From Panax quinquefolius (lineage: Eukaryota > Streptophyta > Magnoliopsida > Apiales > Araliaceae), in contig CM035166.1 in assembly GCA_020205615.1 (NCBI GenBank), positions 81,149,135 through 81,213,134 of the forward strand: DNA of 64,000 nucleotides. Direction: 5' to 3'. The translations under genes and the position numbers were made by a program. Position 1 is the first letter of the stretch. Each line of letters opens with the position of its first letter. Shown here piece after piece: positions 45,961 through 57,338 of the stretch. Under the pieces are notes generated by a model. It was not told the origin of the DNA, made no database searches, and worked only from the letters and a program-made list of their open reading frames with translations.

Positions 45961-48789
45961 ATACTCCATGAAATTAGTAGAATATCCTTGATATTTGCGT
46001 TTCATCCAAATCTTTTTTCATGGAAATATTCTTCCGATCATTCTTGAATTTTACTCTCTGAAACAATGATCATGTTGACAATTTGGACGTTAATAATTCA
46101 TGGATTAAATAATTCTTGAACTTGTTTTATTGAATTATTATGTCATTGTCATCATCCTCATGATATATTATGTTATCTTTGGCTTACGTGCATAGATGAA
46201 CTTAGTATGATTATGACAAGGATCATTCGGTATAATCATGGCTTGTTATAAATGATGTGATAAAAGTCCTCAGTGGCCTGTAATGCAGTGATGGATAGTT
46301 TTTGGTATGATTATGACCAGGGGTGATTCGGTATAGTCATGACCATTGATAATTTGATGAAAATCCTTGACCGTAGTACAGGGGATGATTAGATGTGGTG
46401 GTTTATTTATTGTCGAGTCTCAAATAAAAATTGATGAAAACCTTTTAAACCTAAAAGATAGTAGATTTTATTCTCTACTTGACTCTTTTAATGGATTGCA
46501 TATTCCTTGCAGATTAAACTGGTTGTCTATTGTATTTTATCGGTTTAACATTTGTTAAAGGCTAATGATAATTTATTACGCATTATCTTAGTCATAATAT
46601 TTCTTCTTGGGCTAGTTGAGCTCACCCTTTCTTTCACTTTGTTCTCTTGGAAATGAGAACATACAGGACGAGTCGGGGAGCGGAGTAATGGTCGAGAGGA
46701 TAGCATTAGTAGTCCTCAATATTACGTGAAATAGTGTGATAATAGTTGTAATGAGGACTCCTTTTGAGTTTGTATAATATCTAGTAGATAATATTTGTAT
46801 TCAAACTCATAGTTTATATCGTATTATACCACATGCTTATATTAGTAAGTTGTATTTGAATTTATGTACCATGTAAGTGGCGACCCAAGATGGGTGACGT
46901 ATACCAAATTTTGGGGGCGTCACATTATTGTCTTCAATTTAGTTTCTTCACCGTTCACGTTTAAACAACATTCTTCATTACCTTACGGTCAAACCATATA
47001 CGGAGTGTAGGTTCTACTCGTTTAATAATCGTGTACACTCAGCCCTCACTTCGGCTACAGTGTTTAACGCTTACTTCATTCCATCTTCTTTATCCGACTT
47101 ATATGTGGACTTTCATTACTCTCATTACCGCTCGCTACGGCTTTTTACGATAAGTCATATCTTACTTACTACCTTCATCAACGTCTAAGTTATACAATTA
47201 TTGTACCCTTAGAAATGTTCGTCTTACTCAAATACGATTCACGAAGATCGTTTACGTATTTGACGTTCATGTTGCTCATCTCTTAATCTCTCACTCAACC
47301 TTTACTCAAGGTTTCACTTCATTCAATCGTTATTCAACCCATAAACCCCATGTTCATTATTCTTGCTTAATGTCGAAGCCATACGATTCGTTGTATGCTA
47401 AGACCGATCGTTCATCGCAACTGCGTTGCGTTCATAGCGTCTAAACGCCTTATACTTATCTCTCATTACCATGACATAACACCAAAATGTTATTCATTAC
47501 CTTCTCCACTCAACATCTAAGGAATCACAATCACAGCAATCCCTCACGTTCGTTCATTATGACTACGGTCCCCGGCTATCGGTTACGTAATCTAGCTTTT
47601 ACATTCTCTATCTTTTAATCTCGCTAAATCTTTCCGTTCAACCTTCACTAAAGGTTTAAAACACTTGCTTGAGTGTTACATTACGTGAACTACATGTTCA
47701 TACTTCTTTCTTGCACATCATCCAGTAATTGAGAAATAAAAATCTCATTTCTGGGCATTGCTCTGCACTGGCACTACGGCGCCGTGCCTCTTCCTTTCCT
47801 CTCGCCTTGCTCATGCATGACTTATGTCTCTCTCTCCTTGGTCTCGGCAGCGCAATCACGCAAAACCCTTTGTTACCACTCGCATCATGCAAGCCCACTC
47901 TCAAGGGGTTTATGGCCGAGTTCGCGCTATGGCGCCACTTCTCACAGTCTATCCGGCGCTGCGGCGCTGAGACAAAACCCTAGAAATTTTTCTAAGTCTT
48001 TCATCAAGTTTGAGACGCGTACTTTACGATCTCATAACTTCTTCGTTATAACTCGGAACGAGATCGTTCCAAAGACATTCTCTTCCTTATCTTATGTACT
48101 TTAATACCCCTCGAACAGAACTTTGTTCTGAATCCGTTAACGTGCCATTCGATTGGCTTGATCTTAACCTTTCGTTCATTTTTACGCTTTTAACTTTCTT
48201 TGCTCGTTCGTCCGTAATTAGGTCATCTGAACTCGGAACTCGTTCATTCTTGAGTCCACGACTCACGTTTTCTATGTTCTCTTACTTTCTTATGAAATCC
48301 TACATGTTCGGGTTCATTTACTAAGCTTCTAATCCTCGTTCGTCTTTTACAAAAATTTTGCCATAACGTCGTTATAGCTAAGTTTTAATCCGTTCTTCAT
48401 GAACGTTTCTACCATTCCTAACCAAGCAATATGCAACTAACTTATACACGATGGTTTTAAACTTGTCCATCAATAACATTTATCCTACGATGGTTTTAAA
48501 TTTGTCCATCAACAACATTCTTCGTGTTCTTCGCGTGTTCTTCGCGTTCTTCGTTCGTTCTTCATTTTAATTGATATTTTGGATTACAATTTCACTTTTT
48601 CTTGGAATTTGATGTTATAGAATATCATTCCTTACTTAATTCACCTACTCATTCATAATATTCATTCGGATCGCTCAAAATCCTCACGAATCTTATACTT
48701 GCTTAAGAAATTTATAAACTAAATTTCTAACTCTTATTTCTTTGTTTTCTCATGATTTCAACCATATGAAATCATTACTAATCTCTTTT

Positions 48790-48923
48790 ACTTCTTATTC
48801 TCATTAAGCTATGTTTTTGACATAGAAAACTTAAAGAAAATATTAGAAGAAACTAAACTTCTTATTCTCATTAAGCTATGTTTTTGACATAGAATACTTA
48901 AAGAAAATATTAGAAGAAACTAA
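48790..48923. repeat. 67-bp tandem duplication in the X right LTR
   Basis: The word acttcttattctcattaagc starts at 48790 and again at 48857; each copy runs to AGAAGAAACTA. The left X LTR (about 30310-30375) has one copy. Confidence 0.8.
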
Positions 48924-50041
48924 GGTTCGAATTACCGTTCTTCTTTAATCCTCTTCCGTTATACAAAGCCGACGATTCGCTAGCTTTTCTATTTAACGAT
49001 CACTTTTGATCCGAGCATTCATGCTCACGCTCTTCCTCTTCCTCTTCATCCGAGCTCTCTCTCTCCCTCTCAAGTTATAGGATTTTCAAAATCCTAAAAA
49101 ATAAAATTTAGCTTTCTATATATAGATTTTCAAAGCTAGGGGCAAAATAGTCATTTCGCCCCTAAAGTTACTATTTCCACCTCCTCCAACAACTTAGCCA
49201 CCAAGTTTACTTGGCCACCACCCTTACTTGGTGGCCAAGTGGCCAGCCCACATGCCCATGGGTCACCCCATGGGTTACCCCAATTGTTTTTACCCATCCG
49301 TTTACCCATCGATTCGATCCGTGGTTTCTTTTCTTGGTTTGGGCCTTAACCCTAATTCTTATTAGGCCTAACTTGGGCTTAACTTCACTGGGCTTGACAT
49401 AATCCAAGTCCAATTGGATTCTACAAAGTCCATGAACACAAAGTCCATTTAGACTCATCGTATTCTACGCATTCTATTCTCGTATTCTCTTAGGTATTTC
49501 GTTTAAATACGATATTAAGTATTATCGTCATACTATTCTTCTTTCTATACTCAGTATAATAACTTCGTATCATACTCAGTATTTCTCACGCATAATAACC
49601 CTAGTTATTATAATGTACTCATTACATTCTCGGAACTCACTTTTCTTAACCCTTAGGTTTTTGAGTCCATGAAAAAAACTTCGCTTTTGCCATAACTCAA
49701 ATATTATTGAATATTCCATCACGTCTCAACATTTTACGTAATCAATAACTTCTCGGAATTTCAAAATAAATTTCCGAGCAGAAACGGATGAATAGTGCCT
49801 ATTTCATCTTTTTCCCCGAAAAATATTTTGTTCCCGAAAAACTTTCATTTTCGTCTTGAAAATTCTTACTTGCTTAGACTAGCTCGTAGCTAGAATACTC
49901 CCGACTTATAATCATCCTAGGTTATAGAACGATTAATAAACACATAGCACATAATAGTATTAATAAAAATTAATTTTATTAATAACTAATTCTTTAAACC
50001 TAAATTCTGGATAATCCAAAATTTCGGGTTGTTATATAACT

Positions 50042-51754
50042 AGTCATCACAAGTTCATTCTCTTTGTCTAACTTTGATTATGACCATACTTAGTCAAATT
50101 ACTACATTCATTGTCACATAATTTACATCTCACGAACAATAAGCTAACTATGCATTCAATCATTCAATTTACACATAATTGTGTTGTTGACATGTTAAGA
50201 ATTTATTTTAACACGTCATTATAAATTTAACCTAATTTTATGTTTATTAGATTAAGTTACTATCACACTAGACTTGAACATTTTAAAAATTCATTTTTGG
50301 ACCATTCTGCTAAGTGGTGCTAAGCTTATTTCACGGTTATCTAGATCTTGGTCTTTGCTGTTATGCAGTAGTATTCTTGATCTTGCCAAGGCGATCTTGA
50401 CTTGGTATCTGCCTGCGCATCATGCATGTAGCCTTCATGACGAGAGTCCTAGGCACGAGTTAGCAGCCATGGCCAGAGACTCGATTCGATTCTGCAATTA
50501 TAAAAAAATTGCAGAACATGGCCAACAAAACTCTAATCAACTTATTTGTACACGAATTTAATTATACCCAAACATTATAATACACATATAACTATTACTT
50601 AACCCTTCTAGCATGCTTTTAACAAGTTATAACACATAATTTTGCATAATCAAAACATATAATTTACTGTTCTTGATTTTCTTGAGAGTTTTCAATACAA
50701 AACATGAAAATCAACATTAAGGGTTCATTATAACACCAAATCTGTTTATTTAGAGTTTGATTTCTTCGTTTTAACATGCATAATCATATATGAGTGTCAA
50801 TTTTACAAACCAATTTATGTTTGGCATATTAAAATCACGTATAAGGGCCATATAGCCATATTCCATACTCTGTAAATTTTGAAGCAATAATATACGTTAT
50901 AATATTATGAAACTGATGATATGGGAACCTATAATATATAGTAAAACATGCTATGCTAACATATTATCACATATATCCACATAAACAATACAATTTTCCA
51001 ATTTACATTGACTTTACAAAATTTTGAAAGCCATATTCATAAAACTCCAATAACGTAATTAACAATTGGGTTGAAGAGATTACCCTTAAAATAATTTCTC
51101 TGACTTTCACGTTCTTCTAAAATACCACAATAATTCACACTGCTTCTCTCTATTTCACTGAAATTCTCTCTTAATTCTCTCTCAGATAACTCATAAAAAT
51201 AATACGTCTTCTCAACATAACACTGATTAATAAAGAAGGAGGCATACGTGTGTGGAGGTCAGTTACCCATCATGGGATAACTACTATAACTCCCCTTAGG
51301 GCCTTGTTTGGCTTGAACATAAATAACCCTTCTAATTATTTTAATTAATCTCTTATACTATAGTTTAAATCATGTCACACCCAATTGTACAATAAATCAA
51401 ATATCTTATTTTAGTTTAATTTAAATAATATAAGATAATTTCTCGTTAATTCACATAGTCACGTAATTAATTTTCTCATTTATTAATAATGTCAAATTAT
51501 TAGATCTCAAATTAATTATTACATTAATTAAAATGACATTATGCCTAATTAAATATTTTATTTAATTCAATAAGCTCACATAAATACATACTTGAATAAT
51601 AAATATCCTCCACATTAATCTAATAAGTATAACACATATAATTAATCTATCACAATTGCATCAATTAATTATTTAATCTAATAATTAAATCATCGAAAAT
51701 ATTTATTTAATTCAATAAATATTAAAATTGAATTACAAAATCTCGTTTGTCACA
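50042..51754 (-). repeat. Y LTR copy A, right part
   Basis: Continues the LTR begun at 14213-15269. Its inner end is own-strand TGTGACAAACGAGATTTTGT at 51754. The part 50555-51754 recurs twice more to the right. Positions 50280-50550 are less AT-rich than their surroundings and contain the perfect hairpin CTGCAATT-N7-AATTGCAG (about 50492-50514). The ORF 50274-50561 resembles no family known to me. Confidence 0.8.
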
Positions 51755-52011
51755 TATTCCCCCCTAAAAGGATTACATGCCCGAATCACGACTCAATTAT
51801 TTCGACCGAATTACATTCTCCCCTTACAAAGATTACATCCCCCGAATCGCTATACACAAAATTAAGTAAATAAATTAGGGTAATTCTTCATCATATTCTC
51901 TTCGAGTTCCCACGTAGCTTCTTCAGCGTTGTGGTTCCTCCAAATTACCTTAACAGAAGGTATTACTTTATTTCTGAGAACTTATTCTTTTCTGTCGACA
52001 ATTTGAACAGA
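51755..52011 (-). pseudogene. Y pol C-terminal stub, copy 1
   Basis: Own strand from 52010: VQIVDRKE then a stop, VLRNKVIPSVKVIWRNHNAE, EATWELEENMMKNYPNLFT and TAA at 51864-51862. This is the usual last 45 or so residues of a Tekay-like integrase with its chromodomain-like tail. A polypurine tract (own strand CTTTTAGGGGGGAA, about 51770-51757) precedes the LTR start at 51754. The upstream junction at 52011/52012 cuts straight into LTR sequence, so this is only a fragment. Confidence 0.87.
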
Positions 52012-53203
52012 AATTTAATTATACCCAAACATTATAATACACATATAACTATTACTTAACCCTTCTAACATGCTTTTAACAAGTTATAACACATAAGTTT
52101 GCATAATCAAAACATATAATTTACTGTTCTTGATTTTCTTGAGAGTTTTCAATACAAAACATGAAAATCAACATTAAGGGTTCATTATAACACCAAATCT
52201 ATTTATTTGGCGTTTGATTCCTTCGTTTTAACATGCATAATCATATATGAGTGTGAATTTTACAAACCAATTTATGTTTGGCATATTAAAATCACGTATA
52301 AGGTTCATATTCCGTACTCTGTAAATTTTGAAGCAATAATATACGTTATAATATTATGAAACTGATGATATGGGAACCTATAATATATAATAAAACATGC
52401 TATGCTAACATATTATCACATATATCCACATAAACAATACAATTTTCCAATTTGCAAAGACTTTACAAAATTTTGAAAGCCATATTCATAAAACTCCAAT
52501 AACGTAATTAACAATTGGGTTTAAGAGATTACCCTTAAAACAATTTCTCTGACTTTCACGTTCTTCTAAAATACCACAATAATTCACACTGCTTCTCTCT
52601 ATTTCACTGAAATTCTCTCTTAATTCTCTCTCAGTTAACTCATAAAAATAATATGTCTTCTCAACATAAGACTGATTAATAAAGAAGGATGCGTACGTGT
52701 GTGGAGGTCAGTTACCCATCATGGGTTAACTGCTATAACTCCCCTTAGGGCCTTGTTTGGCTTGAACATAAATAACCCTTCTAATTATTTTAATTAATCT
52801 CCTATACTATAGTTTAAATCATGTCACACCCAATTGCACAATAAATCAAATATCTTATTTTAGTTTAATTTAAATAATATAAGATAATTTCTCGTTAATT
52901 CACATAGTAACGTAATTAATTTTCTCATTTATTAATAATGTCAAATTATTAGATCTCGAATTAATTATTACATTAATTAAAATGACATTATACTTAATTA
53001 AATATTTCATTTAATTCAATAAGCTCACATAAATACATACTTGAATAATAAATATCCTCCACATTAATTTAATAAATATAACACATATAATTAATCTATC
53101 ACAATTGCATCAATTAATTATTTAATCTAATAATTAAATCATCGAAAATATTTATTTAATTCAATAAATATTAAAATTGAATTACAAAATCTCGTTTGTC
53201 ACA

Positions 53204-53450
53204 TATTCCCCCATAAAAGGATTACAGACTCAATCACGACTCAATAATTTTGACTCGTTACATTCTCCCTCACTTACAAAGATTTTGTCCCCAGAATCAC
53301 TTACACAAAATTAAGTAAATAAATGAGGGTCATATTCTCTTCGAGTTCCCACATAGCTTCTTCAGCGTTGTGGTTCCTCCAAATTACCTTAACATAAGGT
53401 ATTACTTTATTTCTGAGAACTTGTTCTTTTCTGTCGACAATTTGAACAGG
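53204..53450 (-). pseudogene. Y pol C-terminal stub, copy 2
   Basis: Second copy of the same stub: PVQIVDRKEQVLRNKVIPYV, KVIWRNHNAEEAMWELEENM, then a small deletion changes the frame before the end. The Gln codon kept here corresponds to the stop in copy 1 (CAA against TAA). Bounded by LTR sequence on both sides. Confidence 0.87.
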
Positions 53451-54642
53451 AATTTAATTATACCCAAACATTATAATACACATATAACTATTACTTAACC
53501 CTTCTAGCATGCTTTTAACAAGTTATAACATATAAGTTTGCATAATAAAAACATATAATTTACTGTTCTTGATTTTCTTGAGAGTTTTCAATACAAAACA
53601 TGAAAATCAACATTAAGGGTCCATTATAACACCAAATCTATTTATTTGGAGTTTGATTCCTTCGTTTTAACATGCATAATCATATATGAGTATAAATTTT
53701 ACAAACCAATTTATGTTTGACATTTTAAAATCATGTATAAGGGCCATATTCCATACTCTGTAAATTTTGAAGCAATAATATACGTTATAATATTATGAAA
53801 CTGATGATATGGGAACCTATAATATATAGTAAAACATGTTATGCTAACATATTATCACATATATCCACATAAACAATACAATTTTCCAATTTACAGAGAC
53901 TTTACAAAATTTTGAAAGCCATATTCATAAAACTCCAATGAAGTAATTAACAATTGGGTTGAAGAGATTACCCTTAAAACAATTTCTCTGACTTTCACGT
54001 TCTTCAAAAATACCACAATAATTCACACTGCTTCTCTCTATTTCACTGAAATTCTCTCTTAATTCTCTCAATTAACTCATAAAAATAATACGTCTTCTCA
54101 ACATAAGACTGATTAATAAAGGAGGCCTACGTGTGTGGAGGTCAGTTACCCATCATGGATTAACTGTTATAACTCCCCTTGGGGCCTTGTTTGGCTTGAA
54201 CATAAATAACCCTTCTAATTATTTTAATTAATCTCCTATACTATAGGTTAAATCATGTCACACCCAATTGCACAATAAATCAAATATCTTATTTTAGTTT
54301 AATTTAAATAATATAAGATAATTTCTCGTTAATTCACATAGTCACATAATTAATTTTCTTATTTATTAATAATGTTAAATTATTATATCTAGAATTAATT
54401 ATTACATTAATTAAAATGACATTATGCTTAATTAAATATTTCATTTAATTCAATAAGCTCACATAAATACATACTTGAATAATAAATATTATCCACATTA
54501 ATTTAATAAGTATAACACATATAATTAATCTATCACAATTGCATCAATTAATTATTTAATCTAATAATTAAATCATCGAAAATATTTATTTAATTCAATA
54601 AATATTAAAATTGAATTACAAAATCTTGTTTGTCACGTAAAC

Positions 54643-55110
54643 CTTCTTTAATTGTAATTCACATAGAGATATAGTGAGTTAGTTAGTTAAGGTGTTTAAC
54701 GTAATTCTATCTTAATTGTGGATTTGGGTTAATACGGTATTAGTACATCGAGAGGTGGCTAGTTCTACATACGTGTTCTTTATAAATAAACTAGGCTAGT
54801 GAGTTAAACTGTAATAAAGATGTAATAATCTGAGTGATACTTAGAGTGAAGTCGAAAGCCTAATTCTCCATTATTTGTTTAAAAATTCAGTTTTTAGTGT
54901 TTATTGATTGTTTGGTGATTTTACTATTTTTAATACTTTTAGTTATAAATTGGAAATTGATTAGTTTAATAAAATTAGGATTAATAGAAAATTTGTAATT
55001 GTGAGGTTAATTTATTGTTAGGTCTCTGAGGGAACGATACTCTACTTACTATTATATTACTTGTTGACCACGTATACTTGTGTGTTGTGCGTAATTAGAT
55101 TTTACACAAT
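54643..55110 (+). repeat. Z 3' LTR, second part
   Basis: Resumes with cttctttaattgtaattcac and passes CACATAGAGATATAGTGAG, GTACATCGAGAGGTGGCT, GGGAACGATACTCTACTTAC and CTTGTTGACCACGT to about 55110, paralleling E's LTR to its end (GATTTTACACAA for GATTTTCACCAACA). The exact end is uncertain by a few bases. Confidence 0.87.
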
Positions 55111-55357
55111 ATTAGGCTTAGGGACGGCACAGCTGTGCTGTCCTTTGGTCAGACCAGAGTTGAGCTTATGCTCTCTTGGTTTCAGTCCAACTTTTAGCAT
55201 ACCAAGACATTAAAAGTTATCATTCACACATATTAAAGGACTTTGCATACTCTAATGACCATTTCAAGTTCAACTTTACATGTTATGGCCTTAGTTTAGG
55301 ATTTCTAAGGAATTAAGGCCAAATAGGGTCATGGAATCACAAGGCCTACTAGGTTAA

Positions 55358-55360
<3 letters not shown>

Positions 55361-55399
<39 letters not shown>
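55361..55399. repeat. (AT)n microsatellite
   Basis: About 19 perfect AT repeats between GGTTAATG and GAGAGAATG. Confidence 0.95.
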
Positions 55400-55405
<6 letters not shown>

Positions 55406-57338
55406 ATGTAATATAATCTATAATATACATGCTCACAATTGTTCACATCATTTATGCATAGCTAGCATCATTTATCACTTTAAAACATGCCTAAACTCAT
55501 GCTTGGTTAACTTTCATTATGTCTAACACATATGAATCATGTTTAGATATAAAAAGAACATCAACGTGTCATCTTAAATGTCCATAACATAACTACTCTA
55601 GACATATGCAACTTATTTTGAAAAATATTCGAGTTTGCTTTTGAAATCATTTTAAACTTAAACAATGCAATCCAACACATACAAAACATCTTTAAATCTC
55701 TTTTCATGTGTAGTTAAGTCATGTTTAAATACTCACAAAGTTAGAACAAACTCTATGTTGTATTCATGGATATTAGTTTCAAATATGTCAAGTTTTCCTT
55801 GAAAAAGTCATTTAGCTCAAAGCCAAACAAGTTGGTCATGAACAAAGGGACCTTGAATCACAATTCATGCTCATTAATGTTCATAAATCAGTTATATATG
55901 TATACTATCATGCTCAAAATTTGGAGAATACGAGTTTCATCAAAGTTTGTTTTTGAAACTCTAAGTTTTTGTTATAAAACTCCTACTAAATCATGTTTGA
56001 ACAATTCATATCTCTTAAGAAAGCTTTATATGATAGGTTATACTTCTTTTCATGCATGTATAGATCATAATACAATGACAGAAAAAACTCATTATAGCGA
56101 AGTCGAACACGGTTACGGGATCAGCCTTGATGCTACAAGACCTTAATACAAACTAGGCGCAGTTGCGCTTTTCCTAGATAGAACCAAGAAGGAGATCTGT
56201 TCTGCAAAAATTTAAAACCTAATTTTGATTTTCTCTCAACTAAGCATACTTAAACTCATTCTTAAAGGTTTCATACATGCATATACACTTAATAAACACA
56301 TTGATATCAATTCATAAATTAATTCACAGAATACTTTATAGAAATTCTAAAAATTTGTCAAGTTGGAAATTTAGAACATAAAACAAGAAACGTTGCCTCT
56401 TAAAGCTTAAATGGTTACTCCTTACAATCTCAAACTCCTTCTTACTCAACAAAGCAACTCACACTCTCAATATATACTTATCAAGGAAATCACAGCAACA
56501 AGAAAATGTAGAATAGAGCTGCTATTTATAGAGGAGTTGTTATCTAGTTAATGAATTTGCTCAAAGGTTAGACTTCATGAGGTAGAAGAAGAAGACAATG
56601 CTTATTGGAGAGTTTCTCAACCACTCCCTCCTCCACCATCACCATAGCTATCATCACCCAGCTTTGTAGCTGTTGTGTTTTCACGTAAAGGAGGCATATG
56701 GCACTGTTTGGCCACTAAATTTGGGACAAGGTTTTAAAAAAACTCAGTAACTTGGTTATATAATGCTTAGTTTGGTTTATTTGGTTTCCAAAATGTGATT
56801 TTAATGTGTTAATGCTACTAAATAATGAAAAGTTAGGGATTATATATGCACACATAACATATAATCCATGTACATTAGGTTTACATAAAATAATATTTAA
56901 TTTAGATAAAATAATGCAGTTGAGTATTATTAACCCAATATGCTCCATAAACTTTATTAGTAAACTTACACTTCAATATTATAATGGCATTAAATATAAA
57001 GTGTTTATTTAACTTTCTTCGAATTTTTGAGTTACAAAGTTAATTAACCCTTTCTGTATTAGAATTCCACCCAGGATTCTATTTTACTACTAATTAATTT
57101 ATACCATTCAATTTACTCTTAACACATGATTTTAATAATGTCACACATTAAAATAATGTTCCATATTGTTTCCAAAGCAGTTAAATTAATTTTTCCAAGT
57201 TTGACCATTATGCATGCTATCGCTTAATTTATATCATGCAGAAGGGCACAACAGGTGTCGCTTCTGGCGATGTCAAACTAGGTTAGCTACTTTCCAGTTC
57301 TAGTTTCCATTTCCCATGTGATTTCACATAGCCCATAA

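Larger units (their letters stand above)
44530..46924 (+). mobile_element. Solo LTR 2, TSD TTATT
   Basis: 2395 bp, from TGTGAGACCCCAGATTTTAT to TTTTGGGGGCGTCACA, with TTATT at 44525-44529 and 46925-46929; the left X LTR has the single site (acgttattgtcttc). TATA box at 45267-45275 and signature TTGGGCTAGTTGAGCTCACC near 46608-46627. Its early part (GTGGTTGCATAGTAGCACC, AAGTCACTCGG) is closer to the W LTR than to F. Contains GCATAGTGTT repeats at about 45072-45140 and degenerate ~85-bp repeats at about 45480-45960. ORFs here are chance frames in repeats. Confidence 0.93.
15270..50036 (-). mobile_element. Element X: LARD-like nonautonomous LTR retrotransposon, hosting E, F and solo LTR 2
   Basis: Minus-strand element with perfect TSD TAACT (15265-15269 and 50037-50041). 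The right, 5' LTR is 33131-50036 with F and solo LTR 2 inside; the left, 3' LTR is 15270-31471 with E inside. Without insertions the LTRs are about 4.76 and 4.65 kb. Between them lies only 1659 bp (31472-33130) with a PBS and a polypurine tract but no gag or pol. LTRs this long with a noncoding core match the LARD class (large retrotransposon derivatives); such elements depend on proteins of an autonomous partner. The left LTR lacks about 30 bases near its outer end. Confidence 0.85.
33131..50036 (-). repeat. X 5' LTR (right), interrupted by F and solo LTR 2
   Basis: Segments 33131-33444, 43193-44529 and 46930-50036, about 4.76 kb in all. Outer end (plus strand) ttcgggttgttata; inner end TGTGACGCCCTGAAATTTGG. 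It has a TATA-like box at 49124-49116, a 67-bp tandem duplication at 48790-48923 and a GC-rich patch at about 47758-47985. ORFs such as 47729-47983 lie in that patch and are not supported. Confidence 0.87.
14213..54637 (-). mobile_element. Element Y: rearranged Ty3/gypsy element, hosting X
   Basis: Minus-strand element. Its left end is an LTR 3' end (own strand ...GGATTTGGGGGTGTCACA) and its right end an LTR start (own strand C/TGTGACAAACAAG). It has one long LTR (copy A: 14213-15269 plus 50042-51754, about 2.77 kb), then a pol C-terminal stub and partial LTR repeated in tandem (51755-54637). Most of the internal region, PBS and gag are gone. The flanks AAAAC (14208-14212) and TAAAC (54638-54642) fit a TSD with one change, and removing Y restores continuous Z LTR sequence. 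X is inserted in LTR copy A. Confidence 0.8.
50555..54637 (-). repeat. Y tandem array: three partial-LTR units joined by pol-end segments
   Basis: Unit starts (aatttaattatacccaaaca) at 50555, 52012 and 53451, giving periods of 1457 and 1439 bp. Each of the first two units is part of the LTR (about 1.2 kb) plus about 250 bp of pol C-terminus and polypurine tract; the third ends at the LTR start (54637). Units are near identical by eye. Explained by one deletion joining pol to the inside of the 5' LTR, then tandem duplication by unequal exchange (inference). Confidence 0.85.
8046..55110 (+). mobile_element. Element Z: Athila-like Ty3/gypsy element, 3' part, hosting W, T and Y
   Basis: Plus-strand element whose 5' portion lies beyond W, outside the window. 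Visible parts in order: RT/RNase H (8046-9171), integrase N-terminal half (to 9708), truncated foreign LTR T (9709-11660), C-terminal remnant of an env-position ORF (11662-11968), a long 3' noncoding region (to 13309), the polypurine tract (13310-13324), and a 3' LTR split by Y into 13325-14212 and 54643-55110. Rejoined, the LTR would be about 1356 bp, against 1389 and 1380 bp for the related element E. Continuity across Y follows from E's LTR, which contains the two halves side by side. Z sits inside LTR H. Confidence 0.88.

Noticed and set aside
47729..47983. Two overlapping plus-strand ORFs in the GC-rich patch of the X right LTR.
   Set aside because: The left LTR does not preserve them and the patch may contain sequence errors.
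50274..50561. 95-codon plus-strand ORF in the Y LTR as a possible host gene.
   Set aside because: Antisense to the element, no recognisable family, no start context or splice evidence; kept only as a compositional oddity.
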